DNA from: Eutypella sp. D-1
Lineage: Eukaryota; Ascomycota; Sordariomycetes; Xylariales; Diatrypaceae
Reading direction: 5' to 3'
DNA length: 64,000 nt
NCBI GenBank assembly: GCA_023313575.1
Contig: JAJTTP010000005.1
Location: 62,001 to 126,000 of the forward strand
A program made the translations under genes and the position numbers. The first letter of the stretch is position 1, and the number at the start of each line of letters is the position of its first letter. Under the pieces are notes generated by a model, which searched no databases, had not been told where the DNA came from, and saw only the letters and a list, made by a program, of their open reading frames with translations. Below, one piece after another: positions 21,534-34,485 of the stretch.

Positions 21534-23767
21534 TAAGGTAGGTAGGTATTAACTGCTAAGGCTTTGCAGGTACTTACTCTACCAATCTACCTACCGCTAA
21601 GTACCTACATATGTACTTAAGATACTTAATGACTCTACTCTAAGACTTTAGGACGTATTTCAAGATATGTGCCTGAATGCATACGTATGTATACTAGGTA
21701 TACAATATAATCTGGGCATGAAGTATGCCTGGGCACCCATGAAAAAAAAGAGGAAGATCATTGTACTTTGTTGATTTGACTCGACCTCAGTCCACCAACA
21801 ATGCCCAGGTTGCTGTGAGGTGGTCCCCTAAAATGCACATCATTAGCCTTTTACGCTCTGCGACTCCCCCCCCTAAAACTCCTCCTAACTGGCATTGACC
21901 GCTTGTCTACAGGCCTATTCGCTTAGGTAATTATAAAGTGATAGTTACCCGATGTACAAGTCTAGGTAAGTATACATGTATAGAGGACAAAGTATTGGCA
22001 CCCAGTTGCCAGGTAGGACTTCTTTCGAAGCCTCGCCTTGCAAGATTCCACTGCGGACTTAAGATATAGTTCGTTGATAGATAGAAATGTACTTAGGTAT
22101 GTATAATAAGATGATGTTAGGGGCGCATACATAGGACGGGGAAGACCCTGAGGCAAAGGAGAAGTACACTATAAATACAGTAGTACCAGCCAAGGAGTAC
22201 CTACCAATGTACTATGGAAGCCAATCCGATAGGAAGAGTGGGGTCTTTATACTGCCCCTCTACCTGAATAGGTACTTACGCAGTAGGCTTTTTTATCAGC
22301 CAAACGGTACTTCAATATGAGTATGTGGCTAGGTACTGAGGAGGTAAGTTTCAATAGGTTCTGGGACTGCCCAGACTGCCCGTCTCTGGCCAACTGTATC
22401 TACCAACTACCCAGGATTTGCCAGGCTAAGTACATACCTAGGAAACTATTAACTATAACTCCCTGTCCGTCTAATAATAATTTAATGCTCACCACCAATT
22501 CCATTCTAACGATGTAAACCTCACTTTACCACCCCCCTCCCACCAACTCCCTTCCCCCCCCCCCCCCAACCTAAGGGTGTTGTTACCTAGACGCTTAATC
22601 GATAGTAGCCGCATCAAGCAACCCAGCAGAAGCGCCAGAAGCTCTGCTCGGTCTTCCCTAGTCGGACTCACACGAATGAGCGACTGAACCGACGACGAAC
22701 GAACGGTTCTTCTTTTCTCCTTGACTGTGTATTGCTGCGACAGAAAAAAAGGAAAAAAAGTCGAAGGGTTGTTGCAGCAGCATTCAATATTACCACCAAA
22801 AAAAACAAAAAACCTCCCTCACCCTAAGTACCTAGAAAGAGACAGTACCATTCAGGATTGCACCCTTTTTTTTTCTCTCTTTCTTTTTCTTATTGCGATC
22901 CTGACCCCCCCTTTGCGACAACAGTCTTCACTTCTCCTATCCTAAACTTTGCTCGACTTGTGGTTGACCACTTTAGTGAGGTCATATATCAACTATACGT
23001 CTTACCACCAGTTTATATTTACTAGGATCTCTCTTATCCGTTGCGATAGAGGAATGGTTGTTGGCAAGTCCCCCCCAAAAAAGGAAAAGAAAAGTCCATC
23101 ACCAATAGGTTTCTCCCCTATTCTATTCTACGTTCTAGATTCTATTGCCCGTGGTGTATATTCAATACCTTGAATACTACCCCCACATTTAGAAATCTTG
23201 CGACGACGGCATCGACAACACCAGATCCAGAGAACACCCAGCACACTCAGATCACCCAGATCATCCCAGGAACACACTAAGATCACCACCTCCTCCTATA
23301 TAGGTGTATAGGAATATAGGCATACAGCTCCATACCTTATACCGACGATCACGATACGGTTAATCTGGCGTTAGCAAATCAACAACAACAACAACAACAA
23401 CAACAATGGTTAATTCGATCCTGAACTCCCCCAGGGCCGCCTTGATGATTCGTTTTATTTTCTGATTTCCGGCCTGCTCCGACATCGTCCTTGGACACGA
23501 GCATACACCTCCCTCCATTCATCGTCTGCGTTGTTCTCATCATCCTCGTATTATCCTTGTCCTCACTATTCTCGTCGCCCTTCCCTATAGTCGTCATCCG
23601 CATAGTTTCAGCGAGCGTTCTGTTCTAGGCTGTTGGGATATCCACTCTCGGAGCAAGTCTTACTTGGCTCCTCTGTCCTTGTCATCGGGAGGCATTTGTT
23701 CCTTTTTTTTCTTCCTTCTCCAGACATCAGCTACCCCCGATCTCTCGATCGACGTCACTCATAAGCC
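21534..23767. promoter_or_regulatory. spacer and 5' region of the R3H gene
   Basis: This is 2.2 kb of normal composition after the AT-rich island, with no supported gene. It contains many TAGGTA/TACCTA motifs (21540-22460), a C12-type run near 22553-22567, pyrimidine-rich tracts (22860-22890, 23700-23725) and a CAA microsatellite (about 23381-23405). The pyrimidine-rich stretch just upstream of the ATG at 23768 fits a long 5' UTR or promoter typical of filamentous fungi. Confidence 0.5.
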
Positions 23768-26464
23768 ATGGCCACTGCACCTGTAGCCACTGGGACTAAG
23801 AAGCTTTCATTTGCCAAGGTATATACTCTCCATGTTCATGTCTTATATCCATCTCATATCACTCACTACCCACTCCCCACCCTTGATCCTTTCTGATGGT
23901 GTTCTAATCAAGTCATAGGTTGCCGCCGCTTCTGGCCCTAAAGAGAACCCCCTAACTTCCCCTCGGGTAGCTGTGCCCAACATTGATCGACGTCCCCAAC
24001 CAGCTTCGAGCCCTTCACCCTCGGCGCCGACGAGGGAGAATAATATGGCGACCGCTGCCGCTCCTACCTCTGCTCCTACTAAGGAGCCCGCTCGCGCTTC
24101 CTCGAAGAACAATACAGGCACGGCATCATCTGCTAGCGAAGTTCCGGACGGCAATAAGCTTGCAGACGGGATGAAGGAACTTGCAGTGTCTTCTACTGCA
24201 ATTAGCGCTGCTTCTACCCCGAGTCTCGTTGTGAATGGCTCGACGTCGTCGCCATCGCCCGCGAAATCACAGGGGAAGGCCGACCACAGCACTCCAGTGT
24301 CTGATGACCACTCGCAGAGAGCCGATTCAAATTCCGAGATGGAAACGAAGCCACCTAGTCTTGACGGGAAGAGTATCACCTCTGGAACGACGTTTGCCTT
24401 GGATGAGAAAGAATCTCTGCGTCCGGATGACAGTGCCAGCGTAAAGGGGGGCGCGGAAGAGGAAGAAGGCTTTTCTGTCAAAGGTCCCCAAGCCCCGAGG
24501 ATGTCAGAGCGAGTGCATCGTCTACGGATCGGTGATATGCCTGAACGCCGTATCGTCCAGATCCTCCCTGAATCCGTCGACCAGGGCGTTCTGACACCCC
24601 AGAGTGGTGCCTCCAGCCAGCAGCCCCCTCCGGATGCCCCCCAGAATATCCCCCCAAATGCCGCTGCTTTGGAATACCCATCGGTGTATGGCAAGAACCC
24701 GGATGATAAGTTGTTGGAAGCTATGCAATCACCCAAGGACCGCTTATTTCTCCTGAGGCTTGAGCAAGATGTCGTCAATTTTGTGCAGTCTTCCAAGTAA
24801 GTTGCCACCTATCATAAATACCGTGGAGTCGGAGCTAAATCTGTCTTGCAGGGAACCCTATATGGACCTTCCACCCAACAACTCTTTCTGTAGGATGCTG
24901 ACCCACAAGCTTGCTGATTACTACCATATGACGCATTCTTTCGAAGCAGTGCAGGGCGCTGTGCGGATCTACAGGACCCCTTTCTGTCGCGTTCCGCCGT
25001 CCTTGGCTAGTATTGTCGAGAGCAACGCCAGCAGCAACAACAACACGCCGCCTCCGGTCGTTCTGCCGAAGAAGATCATGCGGCGCGGAGAGGATGGCGG
25101 ATCTGGGCAAGCTAGTACTAACCAGTCCAAAGCCACATCCGAAGTCGGTAGTGAGGGCAAAGACAAGGGTGCTCCAGCCAAAGAGAAGTAGACACGCCTG
25201 GCTCCCTCGTGAATAATTTTATGTCTAATCCCCTATCTAGGCTCACGAGAGAAGAACGTGAAGAGGCATACATCCGCGCACGAGAGAGGATTTTCGGGAC
25301 CTCAGAAAAGCAAGGAGAATCCAATACAGGTATGTCTACCGACACTCAATCCTACCACCTGGCATAGCGCTGACGAGGGCCAGAAGACGACTTGAATGGC
25401 GTCTCACGAGCCAGCTCTGTGTCGGCAAGGGACAAGTCCAACCTCGGCAAACGAGGCAAGACCGGCAAGCAACGCAGAGATGACTCGGAGAGTTTTGATT
25501 CTCGCTCCCAGTATACCGCTTATTATGGTACCCCACAGCAACCGAATTGGACACCGCAGTACATCCCTATCGGTAACCCACAGTTCGCCGGCCAGCTCCA
25601 GCAGCCTTACCAGAACCCGATGCCACATAACTACCCAGCTGCGCCACAGGGATATGCTCCTATGATGCCAAACAATGCATATCCGCAATATGGGAACACA
25701 CCAACGGTAAGCCTCCCTTGGACTTGTACCTAGAGCTTTGCCTAACTAGTTGTCAGTTTGCACCCCAACCCCAGCCTGTCCCGCCACAGTATCCTTCCTC
25801 GAACGGCTCTAGCGGGCCATACGGCCCCCCGATGCAGACCGCGCCTCCGCCGATGTGGCAGCCGGGTCTCAACCAAGCACCCTCCCCAGGCCCTTACCAG
25901 AACCGTGGCCCACCGCCACCGCCACCTCAGCCCACCCAAGGTAATGCGGCCGCGATGAATGGCGTTCCGTATCTTTATGGCCAACTACCGGCGAACGCGA
26001 ACCCGCACGACCCTAAGAGCGCGCATCCCATTCCAGGTAGCTATAATCGACACGCCTTCAACCCGAAGACGCAGTCCTTTGTCCCTAGTAACGGGATGAG
26101 TCCGAGTCAGGCTCCATTAGCTCCGTATAACATGGGCGGGCCGCATGGAAGCCCACAGGTTCCCTCTCCACACCTAGCCTATAGCGGTTATAATTCTCCT
26201 GTTCCACCCCCTCAGCCCTACATGGGAGGGCCTGGATACGGGATGAGCCGCCAGGGGTCAAACAATTCTTTGCCTCCCTACCATCCACCACAATACATAC
26301 CTCAGCACCCACCAGCACATCTACCTCAGATGCCGCCACAAATGCCGAACAAGCCCGGCATGCACCAGGGACCGCCGAACGGACCGGGCCAAACCTTCAG
26401 CCACCTCCCTAATTACAGCAACCCCCCGGCCACACTGCCGCAGAAGCCTCCATCCGGACTCTAG
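23768..26464 (+). CDS. R3H and SUZ domain RNA-binding protein
   Basis: Six exons: 23768-23818, 23919-24796, 24852-25187, 25241-25329, 25384-25706 and 25757-26464 (794 residues). All junctions are GT-AG and all phases agree. The R3H core spans about residues 285-360 and contains the signature Arg-X3-His (RMLTH, residues 324-328) after EPYMDLPPNNSFC. A SUZ-like segment at about 380-465 runs from KKIMRRGEDG to LTREEREEAYIRARERIFG. The last ~330 residues are low-complexity Pro, Gln, Tyr, Gly and Asn, a prion-like tail. R3H domains bind single-stranded nucleic acid; R3H-SUZ proteins are cytoplasmic mRNA-associated factors (R3HDM/ARPP21 in animals, Rbs1 as a yeast R3H relative). The RNA-binding role is inferred from the domains; no target is evident. 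Long antisense frames here are shadows. Confidence 0.9.
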
Positions 26465-28453
26465 AAAAGCTCCCTTACCAACTGTACCCGGCCGAGTTCA
26501 ACAGCCCAGCCAACGAGGGTTCTCAAAGTCTCCTGGATCCTTAAGGACTCTAGCAAGGAGGTTGGGGGGTTAGAGATATAGACGCTAGTTGTCCGCAGTG
26601 GTGGAAAGAGCTCACGAGTGAATTGACAAGGAAAGTATAACAGCGTGATGTCCAAAGGCAGGCAGGCAGGCGTACATGGCATATGGCGGCGACGGAGGGG
26701 GTGGCACTCTTTCTGTGCGTAAAGTTAGCACAGCATCATCGGCTGGCGTTTGAGGCGAAAAAATTAAGGGAACCGAGACTTACTATGTAAAGCAAGAAGA
26801 AGAAGAAAGACGAAGACGGCGGCTTGGCTTTTGTCTTCCACCTTCCTCGATATTCGTGTGGAGAAGCCATTGGGGGGGAAAGCCGTCTGTCTCACTTTAT
26901 ATGCATCATCAATCAATCGATCAATCAAGCAAGCAAAACAAAGCAAAGCAAGCAAGCAAAAAATCAAATCACATCACATATCTCTCTCGTATCCCCCTCT
27001 CTCCCTCCCTTCCTCCCCCCCAACTGAAGAGGTCTATAGAGAATGGACTAATAGAATTTACGTTAAGACTCGGCTTTTTCTGGTTTTGACTTGGGGTGAA
27101 GATAATTGCAAATGTGTGTGAAGAAATTCCGTTCCGTAAATTGCCCCCATGAAACATGAATCAATTATTCACCATATATCCCTTCTTATGCCGGCAGCGT
27201 ATGGAACTTAAATAAGTAAAGTAGTTAGGGTGTGTATCTTCTATCTATCAGGTTCTGTAAGCCGTTCATCTCCAGTGGATACTGTAGAAGACAAGACACA
27301 CAACTTTCCTTCTTAACCCCCTTTGTCAACCGCCCTGTGAATCCGCGGGCCCTGGCCTCTTCAGAAGAAAGAAAGAAAGAAAGAAAGGGCTGGTATATGG
27401 CATGTTCCGCTGTTCATCTTGGATACCACCAACCCCTGAAACCCGTATATCCCTCTACTAAAAGCCACGTGGATCTCCTGTCTTGTTGCTGATGATGTGT
27501 AAGGCGGTATGGCATTATTTGGCATATCACCCGAATAACTCATCCATCTATGCCCCGCCGCCCTCCTCAAACCTTATCCCTAGGGGTCTAGGGATAATGT
27601 AGATGGTGTAAGGCAGATAGATCAGTTGTGAGTGGTGGGTGGTATGTCTTGATCGACAAGGCTGCTGGCTGCTGTACGTACGTATGTAGAATAGAAGATC
27701 GAACCGACCTCGTCCCCCGCCGTGGTTGCCGTCTGCCCTGCCCTACCCTTTTTGCCCCTTCTTCCCATCTTTCAGAATGTTGAATCCAGCTGTGTGCAGA
27801 GGAACCTTGCTTTCTTCCTCTCTCTCGAGGCTAACTCACTCGCGTTCGTATACTTCCACAAAAAGGAGTAACTACTACCATCTATGTATGACGCATATAT
27901 AATATAGGCCGAGTTCATGCTAGTCATAATATATCGATGCTGGCACGGTCTCATGGTTAGGTAAATTCGAGGGGCACAGTTCAAAGTTTTTGATCTTTTT
28001 TTTCTCTCTCTGTCTGGACAACGGTTAAGGCGAAGAAGAACTTTCAACAGGTTGGATCATCTCTATAATAGATAGACAATCGGAATTTTGGGGATGGGGT
28101 AAGCCCATACATATCCCCGCTCCCCCTTTTTACCGATTCGGAACGCCTAAACCAGTAGTATACTTTCTCTATCATACCCGCCTAACACCGCGAGGGATTT
28201 TCCCTCGGCTCATGTCCTAGTCCCCTTGAGCTCGTATCTCTTGCCATATATGTTCAAAAGACAACAAAGTGGCCAGAGCGCGAGATGAGCAGATTTCTCA
28301 ACTCCGCGCCTGGCCCTTAAGTTGGTGTAAAACCGAGCTCCCCGTTGGGGCCCGATATCATGTGATCGTGTTCCTGTACACGATCCCCTGTTCCTGTGCT
28401 TTTTATACCCTCGGTAGAGTGACATCGACTCTGGTAAATATCGCTTGGCCTTC
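26465..28453. other. intergenic region between R3H and eIF3f genes
   Basis: The two genes converge, so this 2 kb holds both 3' ends. I see simple repeats (AATC/AAGC-rich at 26905-26965, GAAA at 27364-27388, pyrimidine-rich at 26990-27020) and no gene with recognisable features. Confidence 0.55.
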
Positions 28454-29682
28454 TCAATCGGCGTTCTCCTTCGGTTCCCTGGGCTCTCGCGGCTCCCGTG
28501 GCTCTCTCGGCTCCCTAGGCTCACGTTGTTCCCGACCTCCCCGGCCACCGCCCCTACCGCCCCGCTTGCCGCCACGTCCACCCCGCTCTCCGCGCTCTCC
28601 CCTGCCACCGCCATCCTTCTCGTCCTTGTCGCGGTCCTCAGTGTTGAGGGTAGCTGTGGCGAGCCGCTGGCTCAGGTCGATCTGGGTTCGGATGCTGTTG
28701 GCGAGATAGCTGACCATAAGGACATCCTGGATGTGGTTATTGAAGTCGGACTCGATGCTGACGGGATCGACCTTGGGGGCCAGGGACAGAGAGCCCATTA
28801 GGTACTGGCCTAGTGCGTTGTTGGGCTCACGCTCCTCGTCGATAATAGCGCTCACAAACTCGGAGACACGGTCGAGTAGGTCAGCCGTGTTCTCGATGCT
28901 GCGAGTCAGGCCCTCAACGTCGGTGGTGACAGGGACGACACGGTCCTCGACGTCCTTGGCGGCGGACAGAAGTTCGAGGGCGGACTTCTCGGCGTCGTTG
29001 TACGAGACGCGGTGGGGCACCTGGATGAAAAGGCAACTCTCGGCGGCGCGCTCGGCGTTGACGGCGACGGGGGCGCTGATGTAGGCCTTAAGCTGGACCT
29101 CGGCACCGGGGTCGGTGGAGACAGTCAGATGGATGGCTGGGTGAGGAAAAGTGCCGGTGTCGGGGGCAGCGAAGAAGTTCTGAATCAGGGCGCTGAAGCT
29201 GTTCAGCTCGTGGGAGGTGGTGTACCAGCCCAGCAAGGTCTCGCGCGGGTGAGCCTTGAGGTGCAGGGACAGCATGTTCTTCTGATATTCAACGTCGACC
29301 TCGACCTGATCCTCGTTCTCGGTGTGGGGAATGGCGAAAGAAGAGGAGACGGAGGCTTCGGAGCCATCCTCAGATCTGGTACCGACGAGGGCACCTATTA
29401 CCCGCGACGAGGAGGTGACAGGGGCTGCAGGGATGTCGCGGCGAACGGCATGGTCGAGGATGGAGAAGATGGCCTATTAAGGTGTTAGGGGTAAGCATGG
29501 GGGACTATGTGCAAGATATAGAAGATTTTTTTTTGGATATAGGGGATACGGGAAATATAAGGAGGTTAACGTACTTCAGGCTGGACATTGACGGATAGCG
29601 GGGCAAGGTTGTGTTGATAATTTAAAGCCGTGGGTGCGAGGGGGCGCGATAAATGTAGGAAAGACTCTGTATCTACAGCCAT
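28454..29682 (-). CDS. eif3f: eukaryotic translation initiation factor 3 subunit F (eIF3f)
   Basis: Two exons, 29682-29575 and 29473-28454, joined in phase 0 across a 101-nt intron (GTACGT donor, TAG acceptor), give 375 residues. The start [20 protein letters not shown] leads into an MPN fold (VNVQPE then [44 protein letters not shown]). Downstream come the conserved [15 protein letters not shown] and the C-terminal helix with [20 protein letters not shown]. eIF3f is a non-catalytic MPN subunit of the eIF3 complex in cytoplasmic translation initiation; its metal-binding JAMM residues are not expected to be complete. The tail from about residue 320 is unusual: a [12 protein letters not shown] RGG tract followed by repeated REP. 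It converges on the R3H gene. Confidence 0.95.
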
Positions 29683-32157
29683 ATTGGGCGGTAGGTGGGC
29701 GGTCGTGAGTCGTTAAATGGAATTAATTGGCGTTGATTGGGGTTGTCGGGGGTTGTTGGAGTTGTAGATGGTAAGTAAGAGTAAATAAATTTAGGAGGGT
29801 CAGGTAGTAAGTGGTTGTGGTGGTAATGGTTATGGTAATAGTTGTGGCAATGGTGGTGGGTGGTGGGTGATAATATTCGGTGTTCGTCCGTTCCTTCCTT
29901 CCTTAACCTTGACTGACGGGAGGAGGCTCTTTCCGCAGTTCGTTCGTTCGTTCGTTCTTTCGCTCACTCGCTCTTTCTTTCGCTCGTTCGCTCCCTTCTC
30001 TCAGACCCAGTTTGGCAGTATGCGACTTCCCACACAAGCCCAGGAGCAGCGCAAGGCAAAGTTTCAAAAAATTCAGTCAATTTTCAACCTCTGCCCCGGT
30101 TCGCTTGAGTAAAATAGCGGGGTTTGTGTGCGATTAGCCCATAACCACGCTAAGATAAGGAATACGTGGGTACAATGCGGGCAGTACCAACTCCGTATCG
30201 ACTCCATGTTCCAAGGTTTCTATGTAATTATTGTGGCGCATGATAAGTCCCCCACCACAAGTGGCTTGCTCCAATAAGAGGGGTTTCCACATGCTACCTA
30301 CCTACCTACCTACCTAGGTAGGTAGGCATGTAATTATCTAAAACTACCTGCTGGGACTGCTACCTAGTGGAACAGAGATCAACCCAACACGTCTGTAAGG
30401 GCGTTCAATTTAAGGTGCGACAAGTCCAAGGGACTTACTCATTAGTCTCAGTATACTACTCGGTCATTCTGGGATGCTTGCCGAAGCCATCATCGCTGCT
30501 GAAGGGGAGCGCTCGTTGGGGACGTGCTCTATAGTAGCGTACCGTGTAGTGCAACTCGTCAGAAACGCCCCGATGCTCATCGTGAGCCAGCGCTGGGTTT
30601 GCCCGGCCTTCCAATGTCTAGCACTCCCTAGCCTTTGCTTGGAGTCCACGCAAATCATTAAGCCCTAATGATTTCGACATTATCCAGGTGATACATCGCA
30701 TTGCAATTGGAAGGTCCTGAATTCACGCTCCGGAGTTGGCAATTCGAAGGGGTGATATCGTTTCCACCGGTATGATTATTATGCTAGGTGGCGTTCTAAC
30801 ATTTCATGACGACCCTTGGGAGCATCATATCTTTTCCGTACCTTTTCATAACCGGCAAATTCTTCTAGGGAAAGACTTCTTAGAAACATCCGAAGGGCGT
30901 GTGGGGAAAATAACTTTATACCAGCAGACCGTCGACTCTTAAAAGCACCGTTCCAACAACACATCGAAGTTATTAGCCAGCAAGAAGTGGCACTCTTGAG
31001 TCGGATACCTTCGAGAGAGCTCCCTCTGACTATAGCCTCTGGACATCCGGATTTGAGGCCTATGGCCGACTGCCAGAATATTGCTGAGGGTCTTACTGTG
31101 ACCCGCCACCAGGTGTACAGCTGTTCTGCTCCCTCTTCCAAAATGCAAGAGTGATCTCCTCGACTTCATGAACTAGCTCTAGCTTGACTGTGAGGACTAT
31201 CCCGTGGCCGGGCATGTACTTCCGTAACCTTAGACTGATGAGAGGCTGTCTGGCATCCATCAGCTGGAAGAGTCTGCACGGTGCTGGCACACAGATCGAG
31301 AAGGGATGGATTGACGGACCTGACAACATCCATTTAGTCTGGGACATGATCGCTAAGAACCATGGCATTCAAATTTCAAGCTCGCACCCGATGGCGCCAT
31401 AATGGCGTCGCTATCTGGAATAAGCACATAAATCAACGTTGCATGCTATAGAATCGGATGGACTGCCTCTAACACTCCTATCTGATAGTGGGCTGTGATA
31501 TTTAGATGGTGAGAATAATAAGTATGGTAGTGGTAGGGTGTAGCTCACTAACCCTAACCCATGGGGCCCACTGAATAAGCTTTAGGGGGGTTTATTAGGT
31601 ACGTACCTACAGAGTTGGTCATTGGATGTGGAGTACGTACCCTCTGCCTCATGGCTGCCAGGTGGTAATCTCTGGCAGAAAGTTGTAGCAGCAAGTTCTG
31701 ATCAAGGCAACTTACCTAAGCAAAAAAAGAGCTTTGAAATACTACCTACTGCGATTCCTACCTGCACGGAGTACTTTCGGTAGGTAACAACAACTCCGAA
31801 TTCTTTTAGATCGCCAGCGGGAACTGCTAAATTCTAGTTACGTCTTTCTATAAAAGCTGGGTTTATATAACCAATCCTAGCAATTGTTTTGGAGCTTACA
31901 ACTCGATACGGTACTGTGGTATTGCTACATCGAAGCGTAAACCGTACTACTCTCATCACCGGAGCGCATTTGGGTCGAAACCTACTAAGTACCTGGATAC
32001 TCAGGCTGTGAGCAAAAAAAAAAAAAGGTTCAGAGTCTGTATCCTTAGGGATACATTTAGGATTCAAAAGCAATCTTTAATGAATCACAGGGTCTTCCCA
32101 AACCAACCTCGGACCTACTAGCGATCGTTTCGACTAATAAAACTTTTTTCTCCAAAA
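29683..32157. other. intergenic region between divergent eIF3f and UTP25 genes
   Basis: This 2.5-kb spacer contains both promoters. Near the eIF3f start are GT-rich and TTCG tetranucleotide repeats (29810-29995). A perfect 22-bp palindrome of CCTA/TAGG units is centred on 30313-30318. The segment 30470-31400 has overlapping open frames on both strands without any family signature; it may be a decayed coding sequence but I cannot identify one. A run of 13 A lies near 32013-32025. Confidence 0.5.
30302..30327. repeat. palindromic CCTA/TAGG repeat
   Basis: Tandem CCTA units turn into TAGG units at a CCTAGG centre (30313-30318), giving a perfect inverted repeat of at least 22 bp. Similar shorter motifs recur in other spacers of this window. 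Confidence 0.8.
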
Positions 32158-34485
32158 ATGCCAAGCAAAAAGGGTCCTACGGGACGCCGAGGGCCGCCAC
32201 CCAAAGGAAAAGGTGGAAAGCCCAAAGGGAAGAAAAGGGGATTTGGATCGGCAAAATTCCAAAATTCAAGGACCGCTGATATTGAGTAGGCGATCCTCCC
32301 CTGCTAAAGAATAAGCTCTGATACTAATGCGTCGCAGAGACCTGGAAGATGAGGTATCTGATGACGTCGTCTCCCCTTCAGAAGATGAACTCCTTGAGGA
32401 CGATGACGTACAGTCTGAGGATGAGGAAGATCAGTCAGCAAAGCGGCCATATTTGGCGCTGTTACAGAGCCTCTCGAAGGACACAGCACCACGGGCGAAG
32501 AAGAGAAAGTTAGCCCACCAATCTCAGGAGAGCCGACCAAAGTCCGGCGTGGAACCAGAACCCGAACCTGCATTAGAGGATGAGGACCGTGACGTTGATA
32601 AAGTGGAGGAACCGGAAGAAGGGGCCGAGGACGAGGTCGAAATCGACGCCTACGACGACGACGATGAGGAGGACTCGTCTGATCCCTTCGAAACTCATTT
32701 TGCAAAGCCTGAACAGGATGTGCTTAAGCAGAGGCTCAAGGCGGTCGAGTCCAAAGATTACGCACAGACGCAGTCTGAGAAGAATGGCTGGAAAATAGTT
32801 AGGAATACTCCCGGGAAGGACAGCACTGAGGCTAAGGAGCCCCCGACAACAAGTGGCCCCTCGGGGTTGAAACTAAAGCATCGGCTGGTCGAGACGACCA
32901 ACAAACAAAGACCAACATTCGACCAGCTGGAACAGGTGCTATATCCACTTGTATTTGGATATCAGGATTTGTTATTTTGCGGTCGAACTGTGAAGAACGC
33001 CGAGAACCTGCGGCGAATGGCGTGCCTGCATGCCGTCAACCACGTTTTCAAGTAAGCTAGCCAACCTATGCATAATATCAAGGGCTATTGAAGACAGCTC
33101 TTGGCTAACACAATGCCAGGACACGAGATCGGGTTATCAAAAACAATGCCAAGCTCGCCAGAGAGGGAGAGGAGACAGACTTTGAACCGCGAGACCAGGG
33201 GTTCACCCGCCCCAAGGTGCTGATGATCCTCCCGACGCGGCAGTCCGCGGTCAATATGGTCAACACGATCTGCACGCTGTGCGAGCCAGACCAACAGGAA
33301 AACCGCAAGCGCTTCGACGATTCGTACGTGGACCGGGAGGCCAAATTCACGACGGACCGCCCGGAGGATTTCCGAGAGCTCTTCGAAGGCAACGACGACG
33401 ACATGTTCCGGATCGGCATCAAGTTCACGCGCAAGAGCATCAAGTACTTCGCCCAGTTCTACAACTCGGACGTGATCCTGGCGAGCCCGCTGGGGCTGCG
33501 CATGGCGATCGGGTCCGGGTCTACCGCCGAGGATAGGAAGGACAAGAAGAAGGGCCAGCAAGCGGACTACGACTTCCTGAGCTCCATTGAGGTCGTTGTA
33601 GTCGACCAGGCCGACGCCCTGCTCATGCAGAACTGGGAGCACGTCGAGCACGTCTTCGCGCACCTCAACCTGCAGCCCCGCGAGGCGCACGGCTGCGACT
33701 TCTCCCGCGTCCGCGAGTGGTATCTCGACCGGCAGGCGGCCCGCTTCCGTCAGACGGTCATCCTGTCCGCATTCAACACGCCCGAGCTCGCCGAGCTGCA
33801 CCGCAGCGGCGGAAGCGATGGCGGCGGGAACTGGGCCGGCCGCGCCCGCGTCCAGCCCGCCGAGTACCCCGGCGCCATCCAGGAGCTCGGGGTCCGCGCA
33901 CGGCAGACCTTCTCGCGGTTCGAAGCGCCCTCCGTGGCGGACGACCCGGACGCGCGGTTCGAGTACTTCACGAGCGCGGTGCTGCCAGCGCTCACGAAGC
34001 GGGCCGGAGGCGGCGTCTCCGCCTCCGCAGCAGCGGCGGGCACGCTAGTCTTCATACCGTCGTACCTAGACTTCGTGCGAGTGCGGAACTACCTCGCAGC
34101 GGGATCGGCGTCAGCGCTGACGTTCGGCGCGGTGAGCGAGTACACGGACGTAGCAGGGGCGTCGCGGGCGCGGTCGCACTTCCAGAACGGTCGGCAGGCC
34201 GTGCTGCTGTACACGGAGCGCGCCCACCACTTCCGCCGCTACGCGCTGCGCGGCGTCCGCCGCGTCGTCTTCTACGGCCTCCCCGACAACCCGACCTTCT
34301 ACCGCGAAGTCGCCGGCGGCTTCCTCGCGCGCGGCTCCGCCGAGGGAGAAACCACGGCGGCGACGACTCCTACCGTCAGGGCTATGTTCTCCCGGTACGA
34401 CGCGCTGAAGCTCGAGAGGATCGTGGGGACTAGGCGGGTCGGTAGGATGTTGAGGGAGAAGGGGGATACGTTTGATTTTGTTTGA
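32158..34485 (+). CDS. utp25: U3 snoRNA-associated protein Utp25 (SSU processome)
   Basis: Three exons, 32158-32285, 32338-33051 and 33120-34485, with canonical GT-AG sites and agreeing phases, give 735 residues. The first exon encodes a basic Gly/Lys-rich start ([20 protein letters not shown]) that must be spliced to reach the main frame. Residues ~45-200 are strongly acidic. The helicase-like core follows, with [47 protein letters not shown] and VFAHLNLQP, all characteristic of Utp25 (vertebrate Def). The protein resembles DEAD-box helicases but lacks their ATPase motifs: a VDQAD stands where a DEAD box would be. It acts in the nucleolus in the small-subunit processome, in early pre-rRNA cleavage. 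Its 3' end converges on the bL17m gene, 412 bp away. Confidence 0.95.

Noticed and set aside
23843..24808. 321-residue open frame on the minus strand
   Set aside because: It lies antisense to exon 2 of the R3H gene, whose six-exon model has consistent phases and a recognised domain. The antisense protein has no family motif.
30464..31402. cluster of short frames on both strands, considered as a decayed gene
   Set aside because: No stretch shows a recognisable family pattern and no frame continues across joins, so I left it as an unexplained spacer.
33717..34433. 238-residue frame, very Arg-rich
   Set aside because: It is an out-of-frame shadow of GC-rich UTP25 exon 3.
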